Positions 10,646-23,200 of a stretch of DNA of 62,000 nucleotides are shown here, piece by piece. Under the pieces are notes generated by a model. It searched no databases. It had not been told where the DNA came from and was given only the letters and a program-made list of their open reading frames with translations. The position numbers and the translations under genes were made by a program. The stretch spans positions 71,061,345-71,123,344 of the forward strand of contig NC_087065.1 of NCBI RefSeq assembly GCF_963678635.1, read 5' to 3'. Each line of letters begins with the position of its first letter. The stretch's first letter is position 1. The stretch is from Symsagittifera roscoffensis (lineage: Eukaryota; Xenacoelomorpha; Acoela; Convolutidae).

Positions 10646-12468
10646 ATGGATCTCAAGTATCCTAGTATTTTATTGCTCTTTTGGATCTCTACTACTCTTC
10701 AAAGGGTTCCGTCGGCACAAGGTCAAGAAAACCAAGACAGAAAACCGATCGAGACCGCATGAATATTAAACATTTTCTTCGAAAGTCAGAACAAAAACTG
10801 GTTTCCCTTTTTTCAGATTTATTCACCAGGGGGTTGAAAATATATAAAATCACTCATTTTTGAATTCGTTTTTTTTTTCTTTTTTTGGCTCGTGTAATAT
10901 AATATAACACTAATAATAATAATCATCATAATAAATTGTTTCCAAATTACATCTAACTTTTAATCACTTTTTATGTACTCTTTTCAAAAATACAGATTAT
11001 TTGGTAGATCGCCAGTAGACTCAAATTGTCTGTTATAAGGCGTCTAGCATTTTAAACTTTTACATAACCAATTTCAATTTTTTAAAAAAAAAATCTAATT
11101 TTTATAAACTGTCTTAAATTTCCACTCAGCGTAAAAAGTTTATGTATGTCATTTAACTGTGAGCGAATTCTTGTTCATGATTACTGATCAAGAAAATGAA
11201 ACAATTTAAAGAGTCTTTGTCTTTGAACAACATTTTTTGATTTTTTGATTGGAAAAAATTTCTGTTTACTTTTTTTTCAATACTACAATTGAAAATTTTT
11301 ATGCTTCTTTCACAGCCATCGGAAGTCACTTTTGCTCTAACAAGTCTACAAGACTTTTGGGATCTCGTCACTAAGTACAAAATTTCCAAATGCTTAACCG
11401 CTGAAATATTTCCTTAAAAGGGTGCCAATTCGGGATTGGGGGTAGTTAAAGAGAGATCCGACTTTCGCTTATTAAATTTCAAAAATTTCAATAATCTCAT
11501 TTATTTCTTTTTTTTTCGAAATTTTAATCCAAATTGGTGGTGAATTTAGGGAGGGGCGGGAAATCTGACGTCCCCCTCCCAGGGGTTCGACCTTCTCGGC
11601 ATGCAATGCTCCGTCACCTCTGTAGCGCTATTTTCTAGCTCTCAAAAATATTTTAGACCGACACTAAAACCTTTGAAGGAAGTCTTAGGCGCTTGAGGGC
11701 AAAGGGCACGCCAAAAAATGCAATTTTTTCATCAAGTTTTCAAAAAAAGCGCAAAACTGATATTTTGGTTCGATTGCTTAACAATTTGCGCACGGCGCAG
11801 AAAAATATCAGCAAAATAGGGTCTTTTTTGTGTTTTTGAAGAGCTCGGAACAATCAGTTTTTTCGACCTAAAACAAAATCAACAAACTTTTGGATTATTT
11901 TAAACCCCTCCCCTCGAATACAAATTTGATCCACTCCTATGGCAAATGTTAACTCTATTACAAATACTCCAGAAATAATTTCAATGAATGGTCAATAAGT
12001 AAATTCGCGTGTGTGCCTAAAACTGAAAGTTGTACGAATTACTTAGAGTTGCATCGTGCGATCGGTTACTTAGAGTTGCAAAAATGACCCGCTGTTTCAA
12101 AATTTCCTTGATTGCGCTCAAATGTATAACGTTAAGTTCAAACGGTGAAATGAACGAAAATACCATACCATCATACAATATAACATTAAAGGTAGAAAAT
12201 CTTCAGTTAAATTCATTCTGATAAAATCTAGAAGTTTTCTGGTCTTAAAGATGAAAGTCGTCACCGTTACGTGAATAGTACATGTGAATATATCGGACCT
12301 GAAGCTTATTGTTATAATCCTAATTTTTACCATTTCATTCCTCAAGACAACGACTGTCGCCCAATCGTTTGTTCTGCACCCAAACGACTAAACATGTACA
12401 TCACTTATGAAGAGTGCATCAAAACCTGCAGGAGCAGAAACACAACAGATTCGAATCCTAACTTTTGA
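10646..12468 (+). CDS. Secreted Kunitz-like cysteine-rich peptide, two-exon candidate
   Basis: Exon 1 (10646-10721) codes a signal peptide beginning MDLKYPSILLLFWISTT and ends at phase 1 (CAAG|GTCAAG, an imperfect donor). Exon 2 (12251-12468) starts after GGTCTTAAAG at phase 1 and codes a small domain with six cysteines ending EECIKTC, then TGA. Together they give 97 codons in frame. The spacing C-x8-C-x14-C-x4-C-x14-C-x3-C resembles Kunitz/BPTI except for the short C3-C4 gap and long C4-C5 loop, so inhibitor function is uncertain. An alternative first exon at 12084-12191 would need a 40-nt intron (12192-12231). The domain is fairly sure to be coding; the exon pairing is less so. Confidence 0.42.
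11510..11945 (+). repeat. Family B element, diverged copy in the Kunitz candidate's intron
   Basis: Carries GGGGTTCGACC, GGGCACGCCAAAAAATGCAA, GCGCACGGCGC, AGGGTCTTTTTTGTG, GAGCTCGGAACAATCAG and CGACCTAAAA, in the family-B order. Confidence 0.7.
12251..12468 (+). CDS. Kunitz-like domain exon
   Basis: The region from about STCEYIGPEAYC through CRPIVCSAPKR to YEECIKTCRS looks like a degenerate Kunitz domain: the first two and last two cysteine gaps are canonical. The missing residues before the fourth cysteine remove the usual YGGC motif. No AATAAA lies close behind the stop. Confidence 0.55.
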
Positions 12469-14389
12469 AAAATGGTTATTACAACTAAAATTTCAAAATA
12501 CAGCAATTGACAGTTGATTTATGATTTAATTTCTCTTTAAAAATCACAAAAAAAAATCAACCAAATTAATGTGATAAACCTTTTGAGTAGAGATGGATAA
12601 ATGAACTAATTTCAAAAGGGAACAGATGATGAACTAGTTTGAAAACGAAACAGATGAGCTAAAAATGGATGCTCATTGTTCTCGCTGCTTTAAACCCTAG
12701 CCATTTGCTTCCACCGAATTAAATGACTTTCCTGCAGAGTCTTTCTATGTGAGTCAGAACAATACCTTCCCGAAGTTATATTCAAGTTCAAGATTGATTT
12801 TCAACAAACTTTTGATACATTTAATCGTCAGTTATTAAAGAAAAAATGAGCGCTTGTAACTTTTGGGGAAGTTTCAATTAAAAATTGTCAAACTATATAG
12901 AAAACAGACAGCGATTTGTTAAAAAATCAATGAAAGCTTCCAGTCAGTAGTCAAGAAATTGCCTTTGGAGTGCCAAAATACGCAATTTAAATCAAATGAT
13001 CTTAATCTTTTTTTGTTTCAAGACAAAAAGTATGGATAAACGCATTCCATGCAAAACACTGAGATGCTTCAATTTCTTGATTTCCAATAACCTTTTACCT
13101 ATTTGAAATTCAAGATTTTTTACTTGAACAAATTTTAATTTTTCCAACTTTTCAAAAACAGTGGTTTCAAATAAAATGATCAACTGGTTGACATTTTTAA
13201 TATAATTTTTTATTAGGCTCGTTTGTGTCAGTTTTGAACTATGATAGTAATCCCAGAAACTTGCTAGTTCTTATGCTGGATAATCTCTAGCTATCCCGAT
13301 GCAGTGAATGAGCATGCTGCAATGTACTTGAAGATACACTGTTTCGAATATGTTGACGATCAAATTAATCACATATTATTTGCAGTGCAAGTTTATTTCA
13401 AAATTTAACGTGACTACTGCAGAGATAAATAGTTAATGTAAAAACGACGGTATAAAGTGAAAGATACTGAACGGATTCACATTTATTTTTTCAATTTTTT
13501 TTCAGAAAAACAAAAGAATGAAGTGCAAGAACCTTTTTGTTGAGACTTTAGACTAAACACTTCTGTCAAAAATAACAAAAGCTGCACAAAACACCAAACA
13601 CAATAGTCGTTGCAATGGCTATATCAGAAAAAAAACTCATCAAAGTGGGTCAAGGTGACCAGTTATGATTTTTTATGTAATTTTGTAAATCGCATGTACA
13701 AAATTTTTTTGAAATGTTTATTTTTATTTAGCCTAACGCATCATTACCTGTGTTGACCCAGAAAACTTGTGCCTTGACTAGAATGATCAACTTTTTTACA
13801 AGCAGACGGCTCTTTTATACTTTATCCAATATATTATATAAAATTTTGCCCATTCATATTAAGATGATACGAACTACGTTTCATGTTATTTCAAAGCTCT
13901 AACACCTAGAACCTATGCATCAAGTAGAATTAAAAGCAGGATTTAGTAAAATAGTTAACATGCAGTAGACTGTCACACTGAACAACCTTTTTGTATATAA
14001 AAACGAAGCCAGCTGCAATCGTTTTGATAAAAAAAGATTTTTGAAGTTAATTTGTCCGGATAATTTTTCGTTCATTAAATAGTTCTATAAGAAAATTTTT
14101 ATAAATTGGTCTGAAATAACTTTCAAGTTTCTCCTTAAGTATCTGGGATTCAAAAAAGTCGTAAATGAGTAGGAAAATTAAAACTTTAATGTAACAAATG
14201 AACGAGAAACAGATTTGTATAGTGCTGATATAAATTATCCAAAAAAAAAAATTAAATTCGACTTTTCAAACGTGTTCAATCGCTTAAATTAAATTAAGAT
14301 TAGACAAAAAATGAATATAATAAAAGTTGATTAGAAAAATGTTATGGTGCAACATAATTTTGAAATTTGCAACTAAAATTAATCCCCAT
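12469..14389. other. Non-coding stretch
   Basis: AT-rich, no gene, RNA or clear repeat recognised. Confidence 0.45.
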
Positions 14390-14828
14390 ACATGGGTCAT
14401 TTTGGCTATTTTTAGTTAATAAAGACTTACACCCAAAACTTTTAGGTAATATATAAAAAAGTTATATTAATTGAAGCCTATTACAAAGCTCAACAAAACT
14501 CCAAAAAAAACTCTACAAAATTTTCCAAAAATTCTGAAAATACCAGTTTTTTAATATTTAGATAATATATAAAAAACTTATATCAATTGAAGCCTCTTAC
14601 AAAACTCAACAAAAAAAATCTCCAAAAATTTCCAAAAACCCAAAAAATATCCTTTTTTGGATATCAAGCTAAAATATATATTCTTCTAAACAAATCTTTG
14701 AAAACATATCCTTCTAGAAGGTTTTTTAACTGTGTAAAAACTTACTTTTGATATAAGTTTTTAATATGTTAACTAGATAGTTTGGGCGTAATTTATGATT
14801 GACTAGAAACAGCCAAAATGAGCCATTT
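14390..14828. repeat. Foldback element H, ~440 bp
   Basis: The left end (CATTTTGGCTATTTTTAGT then ACACCCAAAACTTTTAGGTA) and the right end read in reverse (CATTTTGGCTGTTTCTAGTC then ACGCCCAAACTATCTAGTTA) form imperfect inverted repeats of about 80 bp. Inside, a ~115-bp unit containing TTGAAGCCT(A/C)TTACAAA is tandemly duplicated. Looks like a MITE-type foldback. Confidence 0.75.
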
Positions 14829-15459
14829 TTGGTGTAAAATTTTGGTTTTGAATTTCGAATACCAATTTTGGTGAAGTTCTAATTAACTTATGTTCTATTC
14901 ACTTTCTGTTGAATAAAAATTTAAATTGAGCAAAATGTGTTTGAGTTCTCCAATTTTGTTTTATGTGATCGGTTAGTTTATAAAAGCTCTTTGTTTCATC
15001 GAAACGTTATTGTTCCTTTGTTACTTTCGAAAAAAAGGGAATATTTATGCTTGGAGCAGTTTTTTTTCTTCAATTAAACTTCGGCAATCAAAATAATAGT
15101 TTTTAACAAAAAAAAGATATGTGCAATTGAAGATATTGACTCCCTGAAATTAATTTTAAAAAGAACCTCCGATCGTTTTTGAAAACTTTTGGGAGTTTGA
15201 AAATTGCCAGTTTGGCTATGCTCTGGACTAATTTATGCGCGCTTTATAAATTTAATTTATAATCCTGAAAGCGTAACGCGAATTACATATGCCCGGCAAA
15301 ATATGACGCAGACAAAATCGCTCTAAATTGATTTGAGGCTAGCTACTCGGTCGTAATAGTTTCGTACGACTCAAATTTCCATACTTGTTTTTTGGTATTG
15401 TTCAAAATCTTTAGTTTTCAAATTTTTTTTCACAAAAACTGTTTGATATGGATTAGGGG

Positions 15460-15509
15460 GCAATCGGAATCTTCAGGGTTTTGCCCTGATATACGAGCAG
15501 TCTTGTTTA
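15460..15509 (-). repeat. Family A end fragment
   Basis: Reads in reverse as ACAAGACTGCTCGTATATC, AGGGCAAAACCCTGA and GATTCCGATTGCC, the hairpin end of family A. Confidence 0.8.
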
Positions 15510-15929
15510 AGATAGAATATGGGTCCTGGCATCCTAAAAACAAACTATCTTAACATGCATAATTTAAGGATTTGGATAGAAGCATGCTAGGATAGAAGCA
15601 TGTGTAAATTTAGATCTCATTGTTTCTTGCTAAAAAGCAGTTTTTATTGTACAGACGCGTCCTTGCAGTTTTCGGAACAGTGTATTGAACGAAATGCCTT
15701 AATCGCATTTACAAAGTGATGCATAATGCCCATTTAACCCCCACAACCATTTTTTTGCTTCTGATGCTACCCTAGGTTGGGACTACGGGCTAGGTTGGGC
15801 AAAAATGATGATCGATTTAAAGTTCAAGGGATGGTGTTGAAATTAGACTGAAGAAAAAACTCTATAACTGCACGAGTTATTACGCAATCAATTTACTTTC
15901 TGATAGTAATGCCTTTGGTTTTGTGCGAA

Positions 15930-16055
15930 AGGCAGCCAATAGGAACGTCTAACGATTCTGATTGGCTAAAAAGTTTCCTTCATTCGGTCCCTTTGTCATG
16001 AGAATACCCCTCCCTCCAAAAAAGCTCCATTATGGGGGGGGGGGGGGGGTCGTTC
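15930..16055. repeat. Possible diverged family D element
   Basis: ATTCTGATTGGCTAAAAA followed by ACCCCTCCCTCC and, 27 bases on, a G16 run. It resembles family D but lacks clearly paired arms. Confidence 0.35.
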
Positions 16056-16709
16056 AGCAGTGCCGAGTGCCGAAGTAAAACAGTGCCAAGCTGAAAAAGG
16101 ATTCAAACTGCCAAAAATTGATAAATTTCAGTGCTGTTGACCAGGTTTTGGCACGGATCTACTGCCGAATCATGAGAAAAAAAAAATCACCACTGAAAAT
16201 CTATCCGCATTTGGAGCGCTATTTTTCATGTGCAGCAGAAAAATTGAAGTGATTTTTTTTTACTTTTTTAACGGTTTTTTGCAGGCTCACAATAAGTTTC
16301 TTCTAACTTTCTTTTAACTTTCTAGTGTTCGATCTTAAACGGAATTCAAAAAGTTTTTCGTTATGGAGATAGAAAAAAGATCGATTAAATCTGAGTTTTT
16401 AGTACGAGGTAAAAATAACAAAACGGTTCCAAGCTTGGCTATACAATCACAAGTTCCAAGCCTGACTATAAAGTTGCTGGTGTTTTTATGACAAGATTTT
16501 CTTCTGAGAACTATTTTTTCTACTAGCTAGCAAAAACTTACCAGTTACAAGAACAGAAAAGAAAACTTTAAGAAATTGAACTTTAAATTTAGAAATAATG
16601 AATGAATGAACAAAAAAGAAGTATAATTAAAAAAACTGCAGTGAGGAACCCTGAACGTAAAAATTGCTAATTGTTCTGCAAAGTTACCTGAAATTAAACT
16701 AATTGATAT

Positions 16710-16715
16710 TTTATT
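16710..16715 (-). promoter_or_regulatory. Candidate poly(A) signal of Dscam
   Basis: AATAAA on the minus strand about 50 nt past the stop codon. It is the first such hexamer downstream. In AT-rich DNA this is suggestive only, and a longer 3' UTR is possible. Confidence 0.4.
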
Positions 16716-16764
16716 GCGATATGGCACATTTAAGCATCAATGATTGTCAAAAAGTCAAAATTTT

Positions 16765-17204
16765 TCAAGAGTTCGTTTCTCCTGGGTCGAAGTTTTTCAT
16801 TGAGTAACTACTTTTCCTTTTTATGCTTCTTACAGTGTTTTTCTTCATGTTCATTTTTGCGACAGGAGTTGACTTGAACTGGCTGAAGTTTCCAGCGTTC
16901 TGATTGGCTAATTCGATACTGCTCTCCAATTGGTTGACGTCGATAAAAGCTACTTGATCTCCGTGCTGTGTCTGGTATTGCCAATTGCACGTTGCGTTTA
17001 TATTCGGGTTAGAAAACAGTCTGTTTTGGGCTAACATGCCGTTTACTGTGGTTGAATGGCTTCTGGGTAGGCGACCCATAGTTAGTACGGGCTGTGAGTT
17101 GAAAGCGAGTTCGGTTGAGCCGAACATGAGGGCTGTGGTGCTTCCGCGTTGTCCGATCGGGTCTCGTGGAGGCACTGGTGGTGGCGCTACCATCGACACT
17201 GCCG
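16765..17204 (-). CDS. Dscam: Dscam exon 27: C-terminal tail and stop
   Basis: Starts AAVSMVAPPPVPPRDPIG. PPPVPPR is a PxxPxR-type SH3 ligand, consistent with the known recruitment of Dock/Nck-type adaptors by DSCAM tails. It continues to a basic region (MNMKKNTVRSIKRKSS) and ends PGETNS then TGA. The last residues do not form a standard class I PDZ ligand. Phase 1 in after ATTTTTCAG. Confidence 0.93.
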
Positions 17205-20200
17205 CTGAAAAATGATTTTTTTTTATTTAAAAAACTTTCAAAATCTCTATTCTAATTCAGATAATGGTCAATAAAGCATGATATTCATATCTCAAGAACC
17301 AAAAATTCTTAGTAACGCGGTGAATGAAAAATGTGGAGAAAGATAATTAGATATTTATAACGGTTGTGATAAAATCACTCAGGTTTTGATGCTTTAAAAG
17401 GTTATGCTAGAAATTAATTATCACATAGATATTTAAATCATATCTTTTATCAGTCGGTATATCGAGAATAAAAACCCATTGAAACCCGAAAGCAAAATGT
17501 TTGGGTTGTGTAAGCGAAAAACGTGGGAATCAGTTGTTCAGAAGACCCTTCTACTAAATTTTCAATTGAATTCAAAACAGAGCAACTTCACTTTAATGAA
17601 ATGTCTTTAAGCGTCAAGGTTAACTTCAAGCCGTGATCAACCGGGTCTTCACGCGTGATTATACCTGGAAAACTTGGCACTCTTCTATGATGCGTTTGCA
17701 CGAAATTAGAAGCATATAGGCTGGCTAGAAAAAAATACATCTGCTTGTTTAGAATTTCTGACAGTTTTGATTAGTTCCTCTCAAGATAAATATCAACTAA
17801 TTAATGACAAAAAAATCTATTATGATTAGAAATTGTGCTTTATAGTTTTGGTGACGCAGATGTTGCTTGATGGATATTTTAGCGTTTCTAGCTCTAGTTT
17901 CTGAACTATTATAAACCTTGTGAGTTCCAGACGTGAACGGGCGTCAGGAATGTCGTCGCCACTTGTGCTATTTCTGCAAAAAATTAGGAAAAATTAACCA
18001 ATTGCAGTTACTTTTCTTTGAAAATGAAATGTCTAATGCTGTATATGATTAAAACTCAATTACTTAATATATATTTTTTTGCTATATAACATCTCAGGTT
18101 AACGTTGCAGGCTTCAAATATGACCCAAGGTCATAATTTAGTAATTTGTGACAAATAAAGTGGTTTCTCGTTTCGAAACATCACAGAATTTTCACCTTGC
18201 GTTAAGTTGAATGCTATCTTATCTATTCTACTTGTGATTTTGACCAGAATTGTCCTTTACCTTTCGACTTGACATGGACGGGGGTGTAAAAGAGAGGTTG
18301 AGTCATCTCGATCAATTCTAAATTAGCAAACCGTTTTTTTTAAGAAAGATGAAATTTCTGGGAAAAATGATGAATATTTATGTGCACGCTTAATTGCAAA
18401 GGTCTGTATTGTGATTTCTGCAAAACTTTTTGTTTTAGTTTAAAAATGATAAATGAAAGTGCGTACGCAGTTTTGAGGTTTTTATTCTGATTTCGCAAAA
18501 TGGTTAATTTAGCCTTTTTATTCAAACTTTTCATCGTTATTCTTTCTATCGCTTTTTTAGGGGCGTGAACAATGTCGTAGAGCGTTTTTCTACTTCCCGA
18601 TTTTAACTACTTTAAATAAAACTTGTAAGGGTCGAGTGTAATATTGTATTAAAGCCGTTTCAACCATGATTAGGATTCCAAAAAAATCAAAAAACCTGGA
18701 ACGGTGAGTTGAAAAAGTGGAAACTTCTCGGTGTAGAGAAAAACGTGGTCTGAAAAGTTCGAGATCTGATCCTTCAAAAACTCAAAGCTATATAAATATA
18801 TAATCTATTCATTGGCACTCTTTCATGCAGTTATTTAGTAGTTTCATTTGCTTTTACTAGCCTTTTCTATGAAAAGAATGACGGGAAATTTTGGAAAAAA
18901 CCATCAATTCTTAAACTGTTTGTTGTCGAAACACTTTGTGCTACTTGCACAGCATCGCGCTATCTTTGATTTCTTCAGTGTCAGTTCAAAATAAAATAGT
19001 TTTCAAAAACTCAAGAACAACTTTTATATTGCCTTAAAGTAGTTCGACTGACTTTTGCCGTCAACAAAAAAGTTTTTGGTTAAGAAATAACAAATATTGA
19101 GAAAAAAAACGATATTATTTAATCTTGTTTCTTATTTTTGTTCCTCCGCACGCTTCAAAAAAAAAAAGAAATTGATACGTTTGCTGACTGGTGTTTTTAA
19201 GAATAAATTAATTGCTCTAATGCAATTTGAAACTATTTAATTTAGTAAAATATCTTGTGCTCAAAACGTCGATACTTTTCAGATTGAATGAAAAGATAAG
19301 AAAATTTTTTTGTTATAAAACCGAAATTTGTCTGAAGAAAAAAAGCACGAGTACAAATATTATATCCTTTTTCTCGGAACTCGGAATACTAAGACTAAAT
19401 AGTGCGCCTCAATTTAATTTGGAAGAGTTTCTGAGCTGGGTTAAATCGTCGCTTACATTTTAAAAGCATGAGCTATATCGCGCGTTGATTATCTCCAACT
19501 GGCATTTTGAAACTCGCTTAACTCATCGAGAGCGTTCAGATGATACATAAAAAGAAAAAATGTCAAAAATGGCTAGTTAAAAAATCGAAGTTTGTGTGAA
19601 TAAAAAATCAGGCCGAGCACAAAAATTCTGTCCTTTTCTTCAAAAATCGGAACAATAAAATGTCTGGAGACGTTTCTACATTCCAAAATTCAAAAAGTGA
19701 GTTGTCATTGATTGTTTGTTTTGATACGATTGTGATGATGCCGCTTCTTTTTTTTCTTTTAAAAATACCTGCGCGTCGAGGTCTATATGTCTTGACCCTA
19801 GCGGGCGACCAAATAATTTGCGAGACGTCCATACTTGCTAAAAGGTCCATCAATCAAGCGCTTGTAAATAATAAATATAAGATTTGGAATTGAACTTTGA
19901 ATTAAATTGAAACAATTTGGAATATATGAACACACATTTTTTACCAGAAAAATTAAAAGTTTTCAAAAATTCAGGAGCTGTTGAAAAAATTAACGGAGAG
20001 AAAATTGATAATTTGGCGTTGCATAATCTTCATAATAGCCCAATAACTGGTTGCCAAGTCTAAGGCCAACAGATGAGCAAATTATGAATCATGAGCAAAT
20101 GATTTAACTAAGAGATAAACTTATGCGTATTTAAAAGTTTTTTTTGAAACAATCAAAATAATAAAATTCGATTGTTTTGTTTAGAATGTTAAAAACACCA

Positions 20201-23200
20201 ACCGCATTTAGCATTGCTGTCCATTGAATTTCTTCCACTCTGGGTTCTCCGGGCGGCGACTGTATTTTGAGCGCCATTTGGAGGCAACTCAAAGTAATTA
20301 GACTGCGAATGGGGCATCGTAGACACGTGGGGTTGATTGCCATAAACATCATTGGTATGGGCAGGTGAAAACATTTGGGTACCGATCGTGGATGGGACGA
20401 CGGGGTTGGTGCTGTTAGTCGGCGGCTGTACTAGTCGGGAGGTCCGCATCGTGGCATACCCCCCGATTGACCCGAAGTTACCGGTGGATGCGCTTTGCTG
20501 CATATCAGCCGACGATTCTGAAGTGATAAATACATGATGCAAGGCAAATGTAATTTCTTTTGTTTTTCTAGTTTGTCATAAAATTGAAGCTTATGAGAGG
20601 TGGGGAGGGGGATAAAGAAAAAAACATAATTTGTTCAAATGATCAACCTACCACTTATTCCTGAACCAAACAACTACCCAAAATACATGATTATGATTTT
20701 TTACTTTTAAACCCTACCAATTAGCAAGGGCATTGTAATCTACTTTTTCAGCTCGAAACTGTAATAAAATACTGCAGTGCCCCCAAATTAAAACTTCCCA
20801 TCGCAGTTTTTGCATCCAATTTTGTGTAGCTCAGGGAAAACTTGAAGGGAGCAATGATGGTGCCATATTAAAAACATTTTTGTGCGTGAATCAGGTTCTA
20901 AAACAAACGCAATCAAAAGTGGAAAATAATGTTGATAAACTCCAGGAACCAAAAAAACGAACTGACTTCTGTTAAACGTTTTTCAACTTTTGAATTTTGA
21001 AAAAAAAATACATCCCGATAGAGCTCTTTTACTTTCCAGAATCTTTTATGATTGGCAGTTTTCCATACAAACAATCCAGTTAGACAAAACTGGGTGAATA
21101 GTTAATTTATATTCCGTTCGGAAATTTAAAAGTTTAAATCCTGTTTTGAAACTCAAATCTTACTAGTTCATATAAAAAAGTATAAAAAATCACACGACTT
21201 AAAGAAGTGCCTTTTTTTCGTTTGTTGACAATTATAAGCCTGCATTTTGAAAGCAAAAAAAAATGAAACACTTCGAGTTTTTTTGGAAAAAAACTGATTT
21301 GTTCAACGTTTTTTTTTGCAGTAATGATTGCGGTCGGAGAAATCAGCTATCTTACATTTTCATCAACATTGTATGCAAGTGATGCAAAACTCAGCTGTAT
21401 CTGTGCTAATGTTTGTGAAAATATTTTTATTCTGATTATTCTGTCACTTGCACAGCCAAAGGTTGATTTTATTATTCTGACTTTCGAAGAACAAGACGGA
21501 ATAATTTGTGCTCGGTTGTTTTTTTTTCACAAGACAAACTTCGACTTTTTAAATATCAATTTTTGACATTTTTTATATTATTCCAAAAGTATTGTTGTTC
21601 TGGGCTCGAAATTTTGGAAAAAAAAAACATTTCACCTGTGATCATTTTTCGTAAAGTTATGGGGATTCAAACATTGCCAATGCGGGACAATTAACACGCG
21701 ATATCATTCAAAATGTATTGTTGTCCTGAGCTTAAATTTGAAAAATTATTTCACCTGTGATCATTTTTCGTAAAGTTATGGGGGTTTAAAGATTGCCATT
21801 TTGGCCAATTTGGGACAATTAACGCGCGATATATTTCGCGCTATTAACGCGTTAGCGGAGATTTAATCTGTCTCAGAAATCGGTCCAAATTAGTTGAAGC
21901 AGGCTATTTGCCGTATTTGTTTTGTTACTCGGAGCAAAATCTATCACTTTGTACTTTATATGGCATAAGTTGGGATAGTTTTTACAAAAAGCTCATTTTT
22001 TAAATAAACATTTTTTTCTTTTTATTTTAACAAAGTACGGTTCTCGGCCTACCGGCTTGTTAAAACAATTATTATTTGGGACTGTTTTTCGGACTGTTTC
22101 GTATCGGACTGTTCGTTTGTTCATTTTCATACTTTTCCGGACTGTTTTGTATTGGACTGTTTTATGTTGGACTGTTTTGTACAGACACAAAATTGAGGCA
22201 TACACTTTGGTCTATTTAATACTTTGCTATCTGAAAAATACATCACATTGAAATTTACATATCGTGTGTGGGGGTGATATTCAAAAAACCTCAAAAAAAT
22301 TTTTTTGTTGAAAATTTCATGAATCATTTTAATTAAAACTACTCCAAAACTACTCCTGGAAGTTAAAATGCAGTTGCAACAATCAAGTCTTGATTTATTT
22401 ATCAATAATCGGCCGGTAACTTTATGCCAGCAGACCGAAACTGCAAAAATTAGTTACATAATCACATGAATTGAAAACTGCGACATGAAAAATATGACAA
22501 ATTTTCTTTGTTCAAAACAAAAATTGAAACAAAGATTGAAGTTAAACAACTCTAGCCATGAGCGCCACAGTTGTAAAATTATTGTTCTAGCTCAGAAAAA
22601 AATAATAATTTTATAAACTGTGATTCCGCAATTGATGTAATTCAGCATTACGTGGTTCGGTTTCCTGGTCTGGTAACTCTTTGCTTTACTGAACGAACCC
22701 TTATTTATCATTTTTTTAAGCTTTGTCTTATCGCGATTTGATAACTTAACTGACTCTGTGTTACCTCTGCGTGATTTAGCTCTAATAGAAGTTGGTTTGT
22801 TTCTGTGAAGCGTCTGTGAGTTGTGTTGCTTCCTCTTTTCAGCTGCCACCAGTCTGGTCTCCAGGGAACTGTCTGAGAGGGGGGACCCGTCTGCCTCGGT
22901 ACCTGTGTCATCCCCGTGACTCGCTTGTGCTTCGGGATCCTGGAAACAAAGCGTGGAAGCATTAGAAATTAATTTGAGTTTTTAAGCAGCTGATTTTTTT
23001 GGATCATCAATTTAGCAGCAAACATGCAACTCAGAGGAAGAAGAATTCACGAGAAGACACACTTGCTAATAGCAATTTTTATTAAATCACAAAAACTTTC
23101 AACTTTGAAACAAGGGAAGCAAGTTTATATTTATCAATTTTTTCGCAACTGATTGAAGTAAGGGATTTAAGAGTTTGGGAACTGGACATCCTCGTCATTC

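Noticed and set aside
12084-12191. Alternative first exon for the Kunitz-like peptide
   Set aside because: Its hydrophobic stretch is weak and joining it in frame needs a 40-nt intron. It is kept only as an alternative.
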